Shown piece by piece: positions 24,864-32,042 of a DNA stretch of 64,000 bases. Origin of the DNA: Salipiger marinus. GTDB lineage: Bacteria; Pseudomonadota; Alphaproteobacteria; Rhodobacterales; Rhodobacteraceae. The stretch is from contig NZ_FNEJ01000022.1 of NCBI RefSeq assembly GCF_900100085.1, positions 1-64,000 on the forward strand, given 5' to 3'. Numbering within the stretch: position 1 is the first letter of the stretch; each line of letters starts with the position of its first letter. A model generated the notes under the pieces. That model was not told the origin of the DNA. It was given only the letters and a program-made list of their open reading frames with translations, and did no database searches. The position numbers were made by a program, and so were the translations under genes.

Positions 24864-25241
24864 TCAGCCCCCGTGCCAGACCTCCCGCGCCGTCTTGCGG
24901 CTGTGGCAGCGATGGCAGAGCGGCTGCCAATTGCCGCGATCCCAGAACAGGGCACCGTCGCCCTTGTGCGGCGTGACGTGATCCACATCGGTGGCGGGCT
25001 CCACCACGCCAAGCTCGAGGCAATCGACGCAGAGCGGATGCCGCGCGAGAAAGCCCCGCGCCGCCCGCATCCAGCGCGGATCAGCATAAAGCGCCCGCGC
25101 CGCCGCAGCCTGCGGTGTCCGCTGCGCCGCCGCCTTCTGCGCCGCCCGCCGGGCATCCTGTTCGGCCTGATGATCGGGGCACCTCGGGAACCCGTCCCGC
25201 GCCACCTCTTCACAGCCGGGGGCACCACAAAGCTTGGCCAT
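24864..25241 (-). CDS. HNH endonuclease adjoining the terminase genes
   Basis: Encodes 125 residues from the ATG 25241 with a GAGGGGG box. A Cys cluster near the N-terminus (CGAPGCEEVARDGFPRCPDH) is followed by a zinc-ribbon/HNH core CVDCLELGVVE, DVDHVTPHKGDG, and QPLCHRCHSRKTAREVW. HNH proteins at this location stimulate terminase cleavage in HK97-like phages. An upstream in-frame ATG inside the hairpin repeat (25254-25292) could add 14 residues (MDHSSGRDAFEGGG). Confidence 0.87.
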   Translation of the reverse strand: MAKLCGAPGCEEVARDGFPRCPDHQAEQDARRAAQKAAAQRTPQAAAARALYADPRWMRAARGFLARHPLCVDCLELGVVEPATDVDHVTPHKGDGALFWDRGNWQPLCHRCHSRKTAREVWHGG

Positions 25242-25253
25242 GCCACCCCCCTC

Positions 25254-25292
25254 AAACGCATCGCGCCCGGAGGAGTGATCCATCCGGGCGCG
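25254..25292. repeat. Hairpin repeat, copy 1 (left border of low-GC cassette)
   Basis: The arms CGCGCCCGGA (25262-25271) and TCCGGGCGCG (25283-25292) form a perfect 10-bp stem. The 39-base unit is nearly identical (two mismatches) and in the same orientation as 26687-26725. Read on the minus strand it lies just before the HNH start. Confidence 0.8.
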
Positions 25293-25434
25293 GTCTGGAG
25301 CTGCTGTGCAACGGTAACCGGCAGAGGTCACAAAGACTTGCCCCTCATGGCCTGAAGCTACCGTTCAGGCAGAGCGCTGCAGACGGCCCCTTCGAGCCCA
25401 AAATCGCCAATGCTGCAAGAGGCAAGAACGTCGG

Positions 25435-25923
25435 CTAACCGAATGAATCGGCCGTCATGCCAACTCCAGTGTCGTCCTTATCGTGGAAAATTCCGTAGTA
25501 GCAATCAGATCCAACAATCCGGTCATTGTCCCAGACGGTTGACAAAGTCACTTCACAAATTTTGTCTTCTATAGATGCTCTATAGAAGCGTCTGATGTAA
25601 TACTCGGGATAGACTTCTTCAAAGTCGCTTGCCTGTGAAATTTTAGAAATGCACTGTTCGAGCTTTTCCTTTATCTCATGATCTCCGTTGAATAGATTCA
25701 AGGTATTACCTGACGGAGCGCACCATCTAGCTGGACCCTCGATTGAGCGAAGTATCGAAGCCATATTCTCTATCCTGCGGTGGGCCGAGTTTGGCCAAGA
25801 AAAAAAATCGCTGTATCTAAGCTCCCATATCAGAAGGCCACATAATACAATAACCCCAAAGCCTATCGTTAAGCGTTTCAATGGTTTTCCTTCACGCGAG
25901 AAATCATATTGCACCATAGACAT
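25435..25923 (-). CDS. Low-GC hypothetical membrane-anchored protein (cargo cassette)
   Basis: Encodes up to 162 residues (MSMVQYDFSREGKPLKRL start; a second ATG at 25917). One hydrophobic segment at about residues 17-35 (LTIGFGVIVLCGLLIW) suggests an N-terminal anchor with an exported C-terminal part containing four Cys. Base composition and codon use are clearly lower in GC than the phage genes around it. No family is recognised. It lies in a segment bounded by two hairpin repeats with a second low-GC gene, suggesting a transferred cargo unit such as exclusion, immunity or defence. Function is unknown. Confidence 0.62.
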   Translation of the reverse strand: MSMVQYDFSREGKPLKRLTIGFGVIVLCGLLIWELRYSDFFSWPNSAHRRIENMASILRSIEGPARWCAPSGNTLNLFNGDHEIKEKLEQCISKISQASDFEEVYPEYYIRRFYRASIEDKICEVTLSTVWDNDRIVGSDCYYGIFHDKDDTGVGMTADSFG

Positions 25924-26107
25924 GGAGGGCAGGATGTAAAATTATTTGCTAAACGCGAATGGCTGCTTCAGCTCGACATCGGTCGTCTCATGCAATGCAA
26001 AGAACGGCAGTTTTGTCCGCTGAGCGGTCTCTGACGAGAAGCGCGGCGAAGGTCCGTTCCGAGCCCATTGTGCCGGACTTTTCAGGAACGACCAAAGCGC
26101 GTGGGTT

Positions 26108-26431
26108 TCAACTCTCCATGGAGATTTCTTTGACCTCGTCGCCGGAAAACCGAACCGACAATAGGTAGTCGGTCACGCTGCCCGGGAGGCTGAAATCGAA
26201 CACATCGACTGTGCCATCGTCCTCAGAGCTCCAAGAATGTACCAAGACCAATGAATCGACGATCTGGGTCGCTTCCGGCGTTGTGCTTCCATAGGTGCTT
26301 GAGAAGTATTCCGGTTCAAGTTTGGCCAAGTGATGTTCTAAAAACAAGGTCACGTTATCCTCGCCTTTCGGCTTTCCAATCAGCGATTTGATCGCCTCGC
26401 GTGCTGTAGTTTCGTATTCGTCGTTGCTCAT
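26108..26431 (-). CDS. Low-GC hypothetical protein, immunity-protein-like (cargo cassette)
   Basis: Encodes 107 residues from the ATG 26431 (MSNDEYETTAREAIKSLIGK). It is small, acidic and soluble, with an alpha/beta pattern ending VTDYLLSVRFSGDEVKEISM. Its size and composition recall small immunity or SMI1-like proteins, but I see no defining motif. It lies upstream of the membrane-anchored gene in the same orientation, and both are of lower GC than the phage. They may act together. The start has only a weak ribosome site. Confidence 0.55.
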   Translation of the reverse strand: MSNDEYETTAREAIKSLIGKPKGEDNVTLFLEHHLAKLEPEYFSSTYGSTTPEATQIVDSLVLVHSWSSEDDGTVDVFDFSLPGSVTDYLLSVRFSGDEVKEISMES

Positions 26432-26686
26432 CTCAATTGCCGATCTTGCCGTGACAGACACGCGCAACTCTCAAACAAAGCTGGGCTCTGTGCAAGCCTC
26501 TTTCTCCGACGTCATCCTCACCGTCCGCTTTGTCCGCACTGCCGTCGCTCGGGCCAGCCGAAGCGAAAGGCCGCTTCTGCAAGGGCAGCTCGGCGAGAGG
26601 CAATGCTTCGTCTCTGGCGTGGTGTTGGTGGTGCAGAACCTGTCGGACCCGCGAAAGCCCGGGTTCGGAGTGTAGACGATGCTCCA
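26432..26686. other. Right part of the low-GC cassette, no convincing gene
   Basis: An 81-codon minus frame (26471-26716) begins inside the hairpin repeat with MDHPSGRVAF, the same start found in the other copy upstream of the HNH gene (MDHSSGRDAF), and continues FWSIVYTPNPGFRGS. It looks like the duplicated beginning of a gene joined to unrelated DNA and not a functional protein. No RNA gene is visible. Confidence 0.45.
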
Positions 26687-26725
26687 AAACGCAACGCGCC
26701 CGGAGGGGTGATCCATCCGGGCGCG
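26687..26725. repeat. Hairpin repeat, copy 2 (right border of low-GC cassette)
   Basis: The arms CGCGCCCGGA (26695-26704) and TCCGGGCGCG (26716-26725) repeat copy 1 with two mismatches over 39 bases. On the minus strand the stem is followed by TTGCGTTTT, so it could also work as a weak terminator for the operon ending at 26768. Confidence 0.8.
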
Positions 26726-26767
26726 CTTTCTTGCGATGATGCCAAAATGACCATTCTGGCGGCGGCG

Positions 26768-27418
26768 TCAACCCCTGCCGCGCCAGACCATCCTGCGGCC
26801 CCGCAGGCCGTCGCTGACGCAGCGCAGGGCGGAAAGCAGCCCCTCCACATCCCCGGGCGCGACATCATCCAGCACCACATCCAGCGCCTCGCTGCGCGCC
26901 GCCTTGTCGGTATAGCCCAGCCAGCCCTCCAGCCGCATCCGGGCGGCGGTGGCATCGCGCTGCTTTTCCTCATCACTCCGCTCATCCACCGGCGGCGTGT
27001 CGGCATCGGCCTCCAGCGCCTCCTGCGGCACCAGAAGCTGAAGCCCGCGCGCATGCCGGAACGGCGCGCCGATGGCGGCGTCATAGGCACGCTGCACCCG
27101 CCGCATGTGCTGGATCGCATCCCAGAGCTCGGCGCGTTCCTCATGATCCGTCACCCGCGCCGCCATCGCCCGGCCCGCAGAACAGCCAAGCCAGGGCGCG
27201 CGCATCTCGCGCAGGCTGGCGCTGCTGACCGCGACCCCGGCCTGACGGCAGCGCACCTCCAGCGCCTGCCGCGCCGGATCGCGGTCCCGGATCTCCCGCC
27301 GGGCCCGCCCGTTGCGCTCGCGCCGCTGGACCGGCGCCAGCCCCGGCAGGTCGAGCCCGCCCGTCTGTGCCGCCTTCTTCGCCCGGCGCCGCGCGCCCTT
27401 GCTGTAGGTCTTTACCAT
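26768..27418 (-). CDS. Phage hypothetical protein, basic N-terminus
   Basis: Encodes 216 residues starting MVKTYSKGARRRAKKAAQTG. The first 50 residues are highly basic; the middle holds a helical segment (EERAELWDAIQHMRRVQRAY) and the C-terminus AARMRLEGWLGYTDKAARSE. It overlaps the preceding gene by seven bases, so it belongs to the leftward early or middle operon. A nucleic-acid-binding role is possible from charge only. I do not recognise a family. Confidence 0.68.
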   Translation of the reverse strand: MVKTYSKGARRRAKKAAQTGGLDLPGLAPVQRRERNGRARREIRDRDPARQALEVRCRQAGVAVSSASLREMRAPWLGCSAGRAMAARVTDHEERAELWDAIQHMRRVQRAYDAAIGAPFRHARGLQLLVPQEALEADADTPPVDERSDEEKQRDATAARMRLEGWLGYTDKAARSEALDVVLDDVAPGDVEGLLSALRCVSDGLRGRRMVWRGRG

Positions 27419-28008
27419 CTTTCTGCCCCTTCCTGTCTCACCTCCGCCGCCACCTCCGGCAGCAGCGCCATCACCCGCCGCTCCAGCCCGGCATAGCGCC
27501 GCAGCCAGTCGGCATCGCCCGCGCGCGGCATGTCGCGCCGCAGGCGGTCGCGGCGCAGCTCCAGCTCGCGCCGCATGTCCTGCGCCCGTTCCCGGATCAC
27601 CCGCCGTTCGCTGTCATTGAGCGGCGGGCGCTTGCGCTTCTCCAGAAACAGGAACTCCGCCAGCAGCACGCCCTCCGCCAAGGCCTGCGGCCCGCGCGCC
27701 GAGCGGAACCAGCTGACGATGGTGGGATGCTCCTCCACCGGGCGCGGCGCCACGGTCTCCGCCAGCGCCGCGATGGTCGCCATGGACGGCCAGGCATCCC
27801 GCGCCTTGCCCTCGCCCCGGTAGCGCAGCATGTCGCGCAGCGCGCCAAGCTGCGGATCGGCCATATAGGCCAGCGCATCGGCCAGCTTGACCAGAAAGGC
27901 GTCGTGCTGATCCAGCTTCACATTGCCCGGCTTGCGGAAGCCATGCGCCTCCAGCGGATGGATCACCAACCGCCGCACCCGGTCGCGTTTGCTCTCCTCA
28001 GTCATCAC
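27412..28008 (-). CDS. Phage hypothetical protein, helical and charged
   Basis: Encodes 198 residues (MMTEESKRDRVRRLVIHPLE; the second ATG at 28005 is an alternative start). It is rich in Arg, Glu and Leu, with a predicted helical middle (LVKLADALAYMADPQLGALRD) and a long charged C-terminal helix around 128-190. No enzymatic motif is seen. It lies immediately left of the iteron-like cluster, so a replication or partition accessory role is possible but unproven. Confidence 0.66.
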   Translation of the reverse strand: MMTEESKRDRVRRLVIHPLEAHGFRKPGNVKLDQHDAFLVKLADALAYMADPQLGALRDMLRYRGEGKARDAWPSMATIAALAETVAPRPVEEHPTIVSWFRSARGPQALAEGVLLAEFLFLEKRKRPPLNDSERRVIRERAQDMRRELELRRDRLRRDMPRAGDADWLRRYAGLERRVMALLPEVAAEVRQEGAERW

Positions 28009-28058
28009 CAGCCCCCTTTCTCAGCAAACTCCGCCCCTCGCCGGGCGGCTGACCGTCG

Positions 28059-28168
28059 TTCTGTTCCGGCGCGTCTGGTTTCCTTTCATGTCTTTTCTTC
28101 TCTTTTCCTTTACGCAGAACTGTTCCGTTCTGTGGAAACCTGTGGCGGAACAGTTCCGAACTGTTCCG
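28059..28168. repeat. Iteron-like CTGTTCCG cluster, candidate phage replication origin
   Basis: Copies of CTGTTCCG occur at 28061-28068, 28120-28127 and 28161-28168, with an inverted copy at 28146. The last two form an 11-bp perfect inverted repeat (CGGAACAGTTC at 28146-28156 and GAACTGTTCCG at 28158-28168, one base between). A pyrimidine-rich tract (about 28078-28110) lies among them. The block is the only sizeable gap in the early operon and adjoins a DUF1376-like gene. Confidence 0.55.
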
Positions 28169-28198
28169 GGAACAAACGCGCCGATTTTTACAATGATT

Positions 28199-28843
28199 TC
28201 AGTGCGCGCGCCCTCCGGTGCCGATCCAGCCCTCGGAGACGGCATGCCGCAGCGCCCGCTGTAGCGAGCTGTCGATCTGCGGACGGCGGCGCTGGCCCCG
28301 GTGGTGATCCACCAGCCAGGCATCGATCCGCTCCACCAGCACGCGGTCTTCGCACAGGCCCGCATCCAGCCCGTTCTCGCGCATCAGATCGGCCAGACGC
28401 GCCTGGCGCTGCGATACCGCCTTGGCCTCGCTGGAGGCCTTGCGCTGTTCGCGTCGGTCCAGGGCATCGCGGGCCACCTCGATCACCACCGGATGCCCCA
28501 GCACCACCTGCGCCTCATAGCGATAGGGCTGCCAATTGTGCAGCGGCCCCACCGGCTGCGCCCGCAGGCCAACCCATTCGTTGTAATCGACCCGCAGCAA
28601 CCGCGCGAGAATGGCATCATCATCCGGCAGCGAGCCCACCGGCACCTGCTTCCGGCTGAGAAAGAACAGGTTCAGCGCCGCCCCCTGCACCGCCAGCGTG
28701 GCGGTCAGATGCAGCCGCGAACTGAACCAGCGGTCATGCCAGAACATGGTGAAAAAATCAGACGTCAGACGCGGATCGCACAGGTCCGGCGGATACTCGG
28801 GCAGATCGTCAATCCCGCTGACAGACCGCAGATACTGCGCCAT
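28199..28843 (-). CDS. DUF1376-like phage replication-region protein
   Basis: Encodes 214 residues from the ATG 28843, which overlaps the upstream stop as TGATG. The phrases DFFTMFWHDRWFSSRLHLTA, ALNLFFLSRKQVPVGSLPDD and AILARLLRVDYNEWVGL follow the DUF1376 pattern (small domain common in phage replication-initiation proteins). The C-terminal half is basic and helical (EQRKASSEAKAVSQRQARLA) and may bind DNA. It lies next to the iteron-like cluster, which supports a role in origin recognition or helicase loading. This is inferred. Confidence 0.65.
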   Translation of the reverse strand: MAQYLRSVSGIDDLPEYPPDLCDPRLTSDFFTMFWHDRWFSSRLHLTATLAVQGAALNLFFLSRKQVPVGSLPDDDAILARLLRVDYNEWVGLRAQPVGPLHNWQPYRYEAQVVLGHPVVIEVARDALDRREQRKASSEAKAVSQRQARLADLMRENGLDAGLCEDRVLVERIDAWLVDHHRGQRRRPQIDSSLQRALRHAVSEGWIGTGGRAH

Positions 28844-29496
28844 CACAGACCCGCCCGGCGTACGACATGCCCACCCACCGCCGACAGGAGGCGCGCGAGC
28901 TTCGCCGCCCCGGCCTCCGCCTGACCGCGCAAGCTGGACAGGGTCTCGCCCTGCGCGTCGAGCGCCTTGCGCATCTCGGCATGGGCCGCCTCGCCCGCTG
29001 TGATCGCGGCGCGCAGGTTCTCGAGTTCCTGCCGCAGCGCGTCGGCCTCCTCATTGCGGCCATCGGGCCCGAAGAGTTCCTCCCGCAGCGCGGCAACCCA
29101 GCCGGGGCGCAGATCCAGCACAGCGGCCAGCGTCGTGTCGGTCTCGCCCTGCAGATAGCGCCCGGCCTTGGTGTCGTAACTGTCCTGCAGCAGATCGATG
29201 ATCGCCCGCTTCTGTTCCCGCGTCGGCTGCGGCACCGCCGCCGCCCGGGACTTCGCCTGAACCTCTGCCATAGGCGTGACCTTCCGTTTTGCTTCGCAGC
29301 CGGGGCAATGCAGCTTGCCCTTCACAACCGCCCATCCCTGCCCGGTCAGCTTGCGCGTGACCTGACCTTCATTCGGCGCCCATCCCGACCGGCCCGGCTT
29401 GCGGGCATAGTCGCAGGTCACCACCTCCTCCCGCCCGCAGCGGTCACAGACCGCGCGGGCACGATTGACACCCTTGCCCGAGATCGCCCGGATCAT
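28843..29496 (-). CDS. Phage zinc-finger protein with coiled-coil C-terminus
   Basis: Encodes 217 residues. CDRCGREEVVTCDYARKPG at residues 17-35 and HCPGCEAKRK at 63-72 supply two CxxC pairs for a zinc ribbon. Residues about 150-205 (EEADALRQELENLRAAITAG) form a likely coiled coil. Such proteins are common in the early regions of Rhodobacteraceae prophages and have no established function. It is coupled to its neighbours by short overlaps (TGATG downstream, ATGA upstream). Confidence 0.7.
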   Translation of the reverse strand: MIRAISGKGVNRARAVCDRCGREEVVTCDYARKPGRSGWAPNEGQVTRKLTGQGWAVVKGKLHCPGCEAKRKVTPMAEVQAKSRAAAVPQPTREQKRAIIDLLQDSYDTKAGRYLQGETDTTLAAVLDLRPGWVAALREELFGPDGRNEEADALRQELENLRAAITAGEAAHAEMRKALDAQGETLSSLRGQAEAGAAKLARLLSAVGGHVVRRAGL

Positions 29497-29819
29497 GCCC
29501 GGTCCCCCGGATCGATGACCTGCAACGCGTGCTCCAGGAGCGGCACGGCGCGCGCCCGCCGGTTCCAGTATGCCGACAGAGCGAGGCGCAGCAGGTGATG
29601 AGCAGCGTCAAAAGCCACATCATCCGCCTGCCGCCGCGCCTCGATGATCCGCCGTCCAGCCTGCCACACACTGAGCAGCGCATCCTCCGACGGCACCGGC
29701 TCAGCGCCGCCCATGACCGTATCGAGATCCAGAATGAGGCGGGTGCACAGGGTCATGCCGCCCCTTTTCAGCGCGAGGGCGGTGGCGCAGGTAACAAAAT
29801 CCATATGACAGTCGGTCAT
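29493..29819 (-). CDS. Small phage hypothetical protein
   Basis: Encodes 108 residues starting MTDCHMDFVTCATALALKRG. It is mostly helical, with three Cys in the first 25 residues and no recognisable domain. It overlaps both neighbours by four bases, showing it is part of a tightly coupled early operon. Function unknown. Confidence 0.65.
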   Translation of the reverse strand: MTDCHMDFVTCATALALKRGGMTLCTRLILDLDTVMGGAEPVPSEDALLSVWQAGRRIIEARRQADDVAFDAAHHLLRLALSAYWNRRARAVPLLEHALQVIDPGDRA

Positions 29820-30247
29820 CGCACCGCCTCCAGCGCCTCGCGGAGGCGGCGCAGGGCCTGTTCGCCCTCCGCCGCCTCCTGAATGGCTGTGGCAAGCTCA
29901 CCCGCATCCGCCGACTGCGCCGCGCGCAGGGCCGCGCAGATCGCCTCGCCCGCCTCTTTCGACGCCTCGCCCGAGGCCTCAACAAGGCTCGCCGCCGCCG
30001 TCCGCTCCCGCGTGTCGAGCCGCCGCGCCAGCATCCGCGTCACCGGGTGGCGCCCGGCGGCATCCTCCAGCGCCATCACCTCCTCAACCGGCCAGCCCAG
30101 CTGCCCCGACAGCCGCTTGGACAGCGTCCCCTTGGACACCGTCCCGCCCAGCCGGGCATTGATCGTCTCCGCCGCCGCATCAAGGCACCCGAACGTGCCG
30201 TCAATCAGCGCCTGCATCGCCGCGTTCACTGTCCTGCGGACCGTCAT
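29816..30247 (-). CDS. Phage helix-turn-helix regulator, CII-like position
   Basis: Encodes 143 residues from the ATG 30247 (AGGG box upstream). Residues about 5-60 (AAETINARLGGTVSKGTLSK, then LSGQLGWPVEEVMALEDAAG) resemble a helix-turn-helix DNA-binding domain of the kind seen in phage early activators. The C-terminal half is Ala/Glu-rich and helical. Its place as an early gene of the leftward operon, just downstream of a Cro-like gene, fits a CII-like or replication-control role. Confidence 0.62.
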   Translation of the reverse strand: MTVRRTVNAAMQALIDGTFGCLDAAAETINARLGGTVSKGTLSKRLSGQLGWPVEEVMALEDAAGRHPVTRMLARRLDTRERTAAASLVEASGEASKEAGEAICAALRAAQSADAGELATAIQEAAEGEQALRRLREALEAVR

Positions 30248-30326
30248 AGCAACCCTGTTTCCTTCATCTTTCTGCCCTTCGGATCGAAGAATCCCGCATG
30301 GAACGCGACGATCCACCCAAGCCGCG

Positions 30327-30554
30327 CTACTGCGCGCCCTGCCCATGCGAGCGGGATTTTTCCCGGAGGCTGCGTTGCCGCGCCATCTCTGCCTTGATTT
30401 TGTCGATCTGCGCCTGTGTCTGGCGGATGCGCGTGACAAGCCGCCCGTATAGACGCGGGTTTCCGGTTGCCGCACGGCAGACCGTTGCGGGAGAGACCTT
30501 CATCTCCCGGGAGTATTCTTCCAGCTCTGTGAGGAAGTCGTGATGCTTGTCCAT
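30327..30554 (-). CDS. Cro-like small regulator divergent from the repressor
   Basis: Encodes 74 residues from the ATG 30554 (MDKHHDFLTELEEYSREMKV). The segment MKVSPATVCRAATGNPRLYG followed by helices fits a short DNA-binding protein. It is the first gene of the leftward operon, divergent from the CI-like repressor, with three operator-like sites between their starts. That is the position of Cro in lambdoid phages. No strict family match is claimed. Confidence 0.6.
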   Translation of the reverse strand: MDKHHDFLTELEEYSREMKVSPATVCRAATGNPRLYGRLVTRIRQTQAQIDKIKAEMARQRSLREKSRSHGQGAQ

Positions 30555-30563
30555 GCGCAGCAA

Positions 30564-30629
30564 TGTGCCTTTTGGCACATTAATCTGCAAGAGCCAAATG
30601 ACACGTTGCCGAATGTGCCTCTTGGCCCT
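30564..30629. promoter_or_regulatory. Operator cluster between Cro-like and CI-like genes (right operator)
   Basis: Three sites of the form TGTGCC-N4-GGCACA are spaced about 25 bases apart: TGTGCC TTTT GGCACA at 30564-30579 (perfect), a weak site AGAGCC AAAT GACACG at 30590-30605, and TGTGCC TCTT GGCCCT at 30614-30629. The spacing resembles OR1-OR3 of lambdoid phages. The same half-sites recur at 31072-31170. Confidence 0.7.
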
Positions 30630-30641
30630 TTAAGCTCGCTC

Positions 30642-30956
30642 ATGGCTGACGATTTCCGCAGTGCCTTCCTTTGGCACATAGAAAAACACAAGACGACCAC
30701 GGCCCAGCTCACTGCTGGCACGGGCGTCTCGCGGGACGTGATCAACAAGCTCAAGGCGCGCGACGGCGCCTCAACCACCGTCGAAAACGGCATGCTCATC
30801 GCAGCGTACTATGGGAAGACGGTAAACGAGTTCGTGAACCTCGAGGAATCAACCTCATCTAGTCGCCTGAGCGCTCTTTTCTCTCTGCTTCGGCCAGAAG
30901 AGCAGCGACTGCTGGAAGCACAGATTCGCGGCCTGATTGCGTCGCACGACGCTTGA
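30642..30956 (+). CDS. CI-like phage repressor (HTH, XRE type)
   Basis: Encodes 104 residues from the ATG 30642 (MADDFRSAFLWHIEKHKTTT). The helix-turn-helix is visible at about residues 18-40 (AQLTAGTGVSRDVINKLKAR), with the second helix SRDVINKL as recognition helix. It is much shorter than lambda CI and lacks a C-terminal LexA-like autoprotease domain, so induction probably does not rely on RecA self-cleavage of this protein. It lies between two operator clusters with matching palindromes. A partner or antirepressor may control it. Confidence 0.85.
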   Translation: MADDFRSAFLWHIEKHKTTTAQLTAGTGVSRDVINKLKARDGASTTVENGMLIAAYYGKTVNEFVNLEESTSSSRLSALFSLLRPEEQRLLEAQIRGLIASHDA

Positions 30957-31044
30957 CTGCCTCAACTACTGCACCAATGATCTGGTCCTGCTCTTCGTGG
31001 GTCAAACACTCGCACTTGCCCGCCAAAGTTTCGGCCCTCTCCAT
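30859..31044 (-). CDS. Small helical protein antisense to the repressor 3' end
   Basis: A 61-residue frame starting MERAETLAGKCECLTHEEQD, highly charged and helical, preceded by a GGGGAG box about eight bases upstream. An operator-like site (31072-31087) lies where its promoter should be, which supports expression under repressor control. It overlaps the last 98 bases of the repressor gene on the opposite strand, so its transcript could also act as antisense RNA. It may be spurious. Confidence 0.42.
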   Translation of the reverse strand: MERAETLAGKCECLTHEEQDQIIGAVVEAVKRRATQSGRESVLPAVAALLAEAERKERSGD

Positions 31045-31071
31045 CTACACATCTCCCCACCTCAGGCACTT

Positions 31072-31176
31072 TGTGCCATAGGGCATACAAATTCGCTATT
31101 TGTTCCACAATCAAAAATTAACCTTTATGCCGATTGGCACATTACTCTTGACGTTGTGCCAATTGGCACCGATCCT
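31072..31176. promoter_or_regulatory. Second operator cluster with candidate early promoter
   Basis: Three sites match the repressor palindrome: TGTGCC ATAG GGCATA at 31072-31087, TATGCC GATT GGCACA at 31126-31141, and TGTGCC AATT GGCACC at 31155-31170. A TTGACG box at 31148-31153 is followed at 17 bases by GATCCT (31171-31176), a weak -10, so the last site would lie inside the promoter spacer. This would repress the rightward operon that carries integrase. Confidence 0.62.
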
Positions 31177-31236
31177 GCATCCCACCCGCCGAAGACGCAG
31201 CTGCTGATCGCGGGGCCTCAACCATGGGAGACACGG

Positions 31237-31518
31237 ATGCACCTTCCCCCCTTCACCTATCACGTTCTGGCGCGGCGCGAGGATGGGCCGCCCCGGGCCT
31301 CGCGTCATGATCTCGACCGGGAAAGCGCCTTTGACTGCGCGGTGCGGCTGATCCGCGATGACCATGCGGTGCGCGTCGAGATGATCCAGCGCAACTCCGC
31401 CACCGGCGGCGCGCTGCAGATCAGCGATGTCACCGCCCTCATGCTGTGGGAACGCGACCTGCCGCTGGATCTTGATACCGCCGCGCAGCCCGATCCGCTG
31501 CCCATCGCCGCGGAGTAA
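31237..31518 (+). CDS. Early phage hypothetical protein, first gene of rightward operon
   Basis: Encodes 93 residues starting MHLPPFTYHVLARREDGPPR, with GGGAG six bases upstream. It has an alpha/beta character with SAFDCAVRLIRDDHAVRVEM in the middle and an acidic C-terminus. It is the first gene after the operator-controlled promoter candidate. Small proteins at this place are often anti-host or recombination accessory factors, but no family is recognised. Confidence 0.65.
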   Translation: MHLPPFTYHVLARREDGPPRASRHDLDRESAFDCAVRLIRDDHAVRVEMIQRNSATGGALQISDVTALMLWERDLPLDLDTAAQPDPLPIAAE

Positions 31519-31524
31519 CCCCTC

Positions 31525-31836
31525 ATGACAGTTCAACCGCCCAAAGCGGCGCCGGGCCATCCGGCGCCGACCGATCCCCCCATGTCTGAAACCTTGTCCG
31601 ACGCCGCGCTGCGCCGGGCCATCCAGCGCCAGCTCGAGGGCCGGTATGACAGCCCCCGCCGCGCGCCCGATCCCCGGCGCGAGGCGGAGGCCATGGCGCG
31701 TGACCTGCGCCAGATCGCGGTGCTGGACCGCTCCAGCTTTCGCGGGTTGCAGAGCGGCGACGTGCTGCGGCGCTGGCATGGGGGCTCGCGCCTCTGCCGC
31801 TGGCTGCGGCGCTGCCTGATCCGGGGGCGCGCATGA
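31525..31836 (+). CDS. Small basic phage hypothetical protein
   Basis: Encodes 103 residues from the ATG 31525, six bases after the preceding stop. Residues 1-20 are Pro-rich; the rest is helical and strongly basic (LRRAIQRQLEGRYDSPRRAP; VLRRWHGGSRLCRWLRR). A shorter start at 31582 (MSETLSDAALRR) is possible but lacks a ribosome site. The charge suggests nucleic-acid contact. No domain is recognised. Confidence 0.6.
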   Translation: MTVQPPKAAPGHPAPTDPPMSETLSDAALRRAIQRQLEGRYDSPRRAPDPRREAEAMARDLRQIAVLDRSSFRGLQSGDVLRRWHGGSRLCRWLRRCLIRGRA

Positions 31837-32042
31837 CCTACAGCGTGCCCAGCTACCCCGAGGCGCGGGCCACTCTGGCCGATGCCATCCATGCCGGAAT
31901 GGAGGAGCTGATCGCCGCCTGCGCCGTCATTGAAGACCAGAGCGACGATCCCGCCGAGGCCCGCCAGGCGCGGGAGCTGCGCGAGCGGCTGCAGGCGGAA
32001 ACCCCGCGCCCCCGGCGCCTGCCCGGCTGGCGGAGGCTATGA
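31833..32042 (+). CDS. Small helical phage hypothetical protein
   Basis: Encodes 69 residues starting MTYSVPSYPEARATLADAIH and ending LPGWRRL. It overlaps the preceding gene by ATGA and the following one by ATGA, so the operon is translationally chained. It is mostly charged and helical. Function unknown. Confidence 0.6.
   Translation: MTYSVPSYPEARATLADAIHAGMEELIAACAVIEDQSDDPAEARQARELRERLQAETPRPRRLPGWRRL

Noticed and set aside
26471-26716. 81-codon minus frame with YTPNPGFRGSDRF, recalling adhesin repeats
   Set aside because: Begins in the duplicated hairpin and has no continuation or domain; probably a junction artefact of the cassette insertion.
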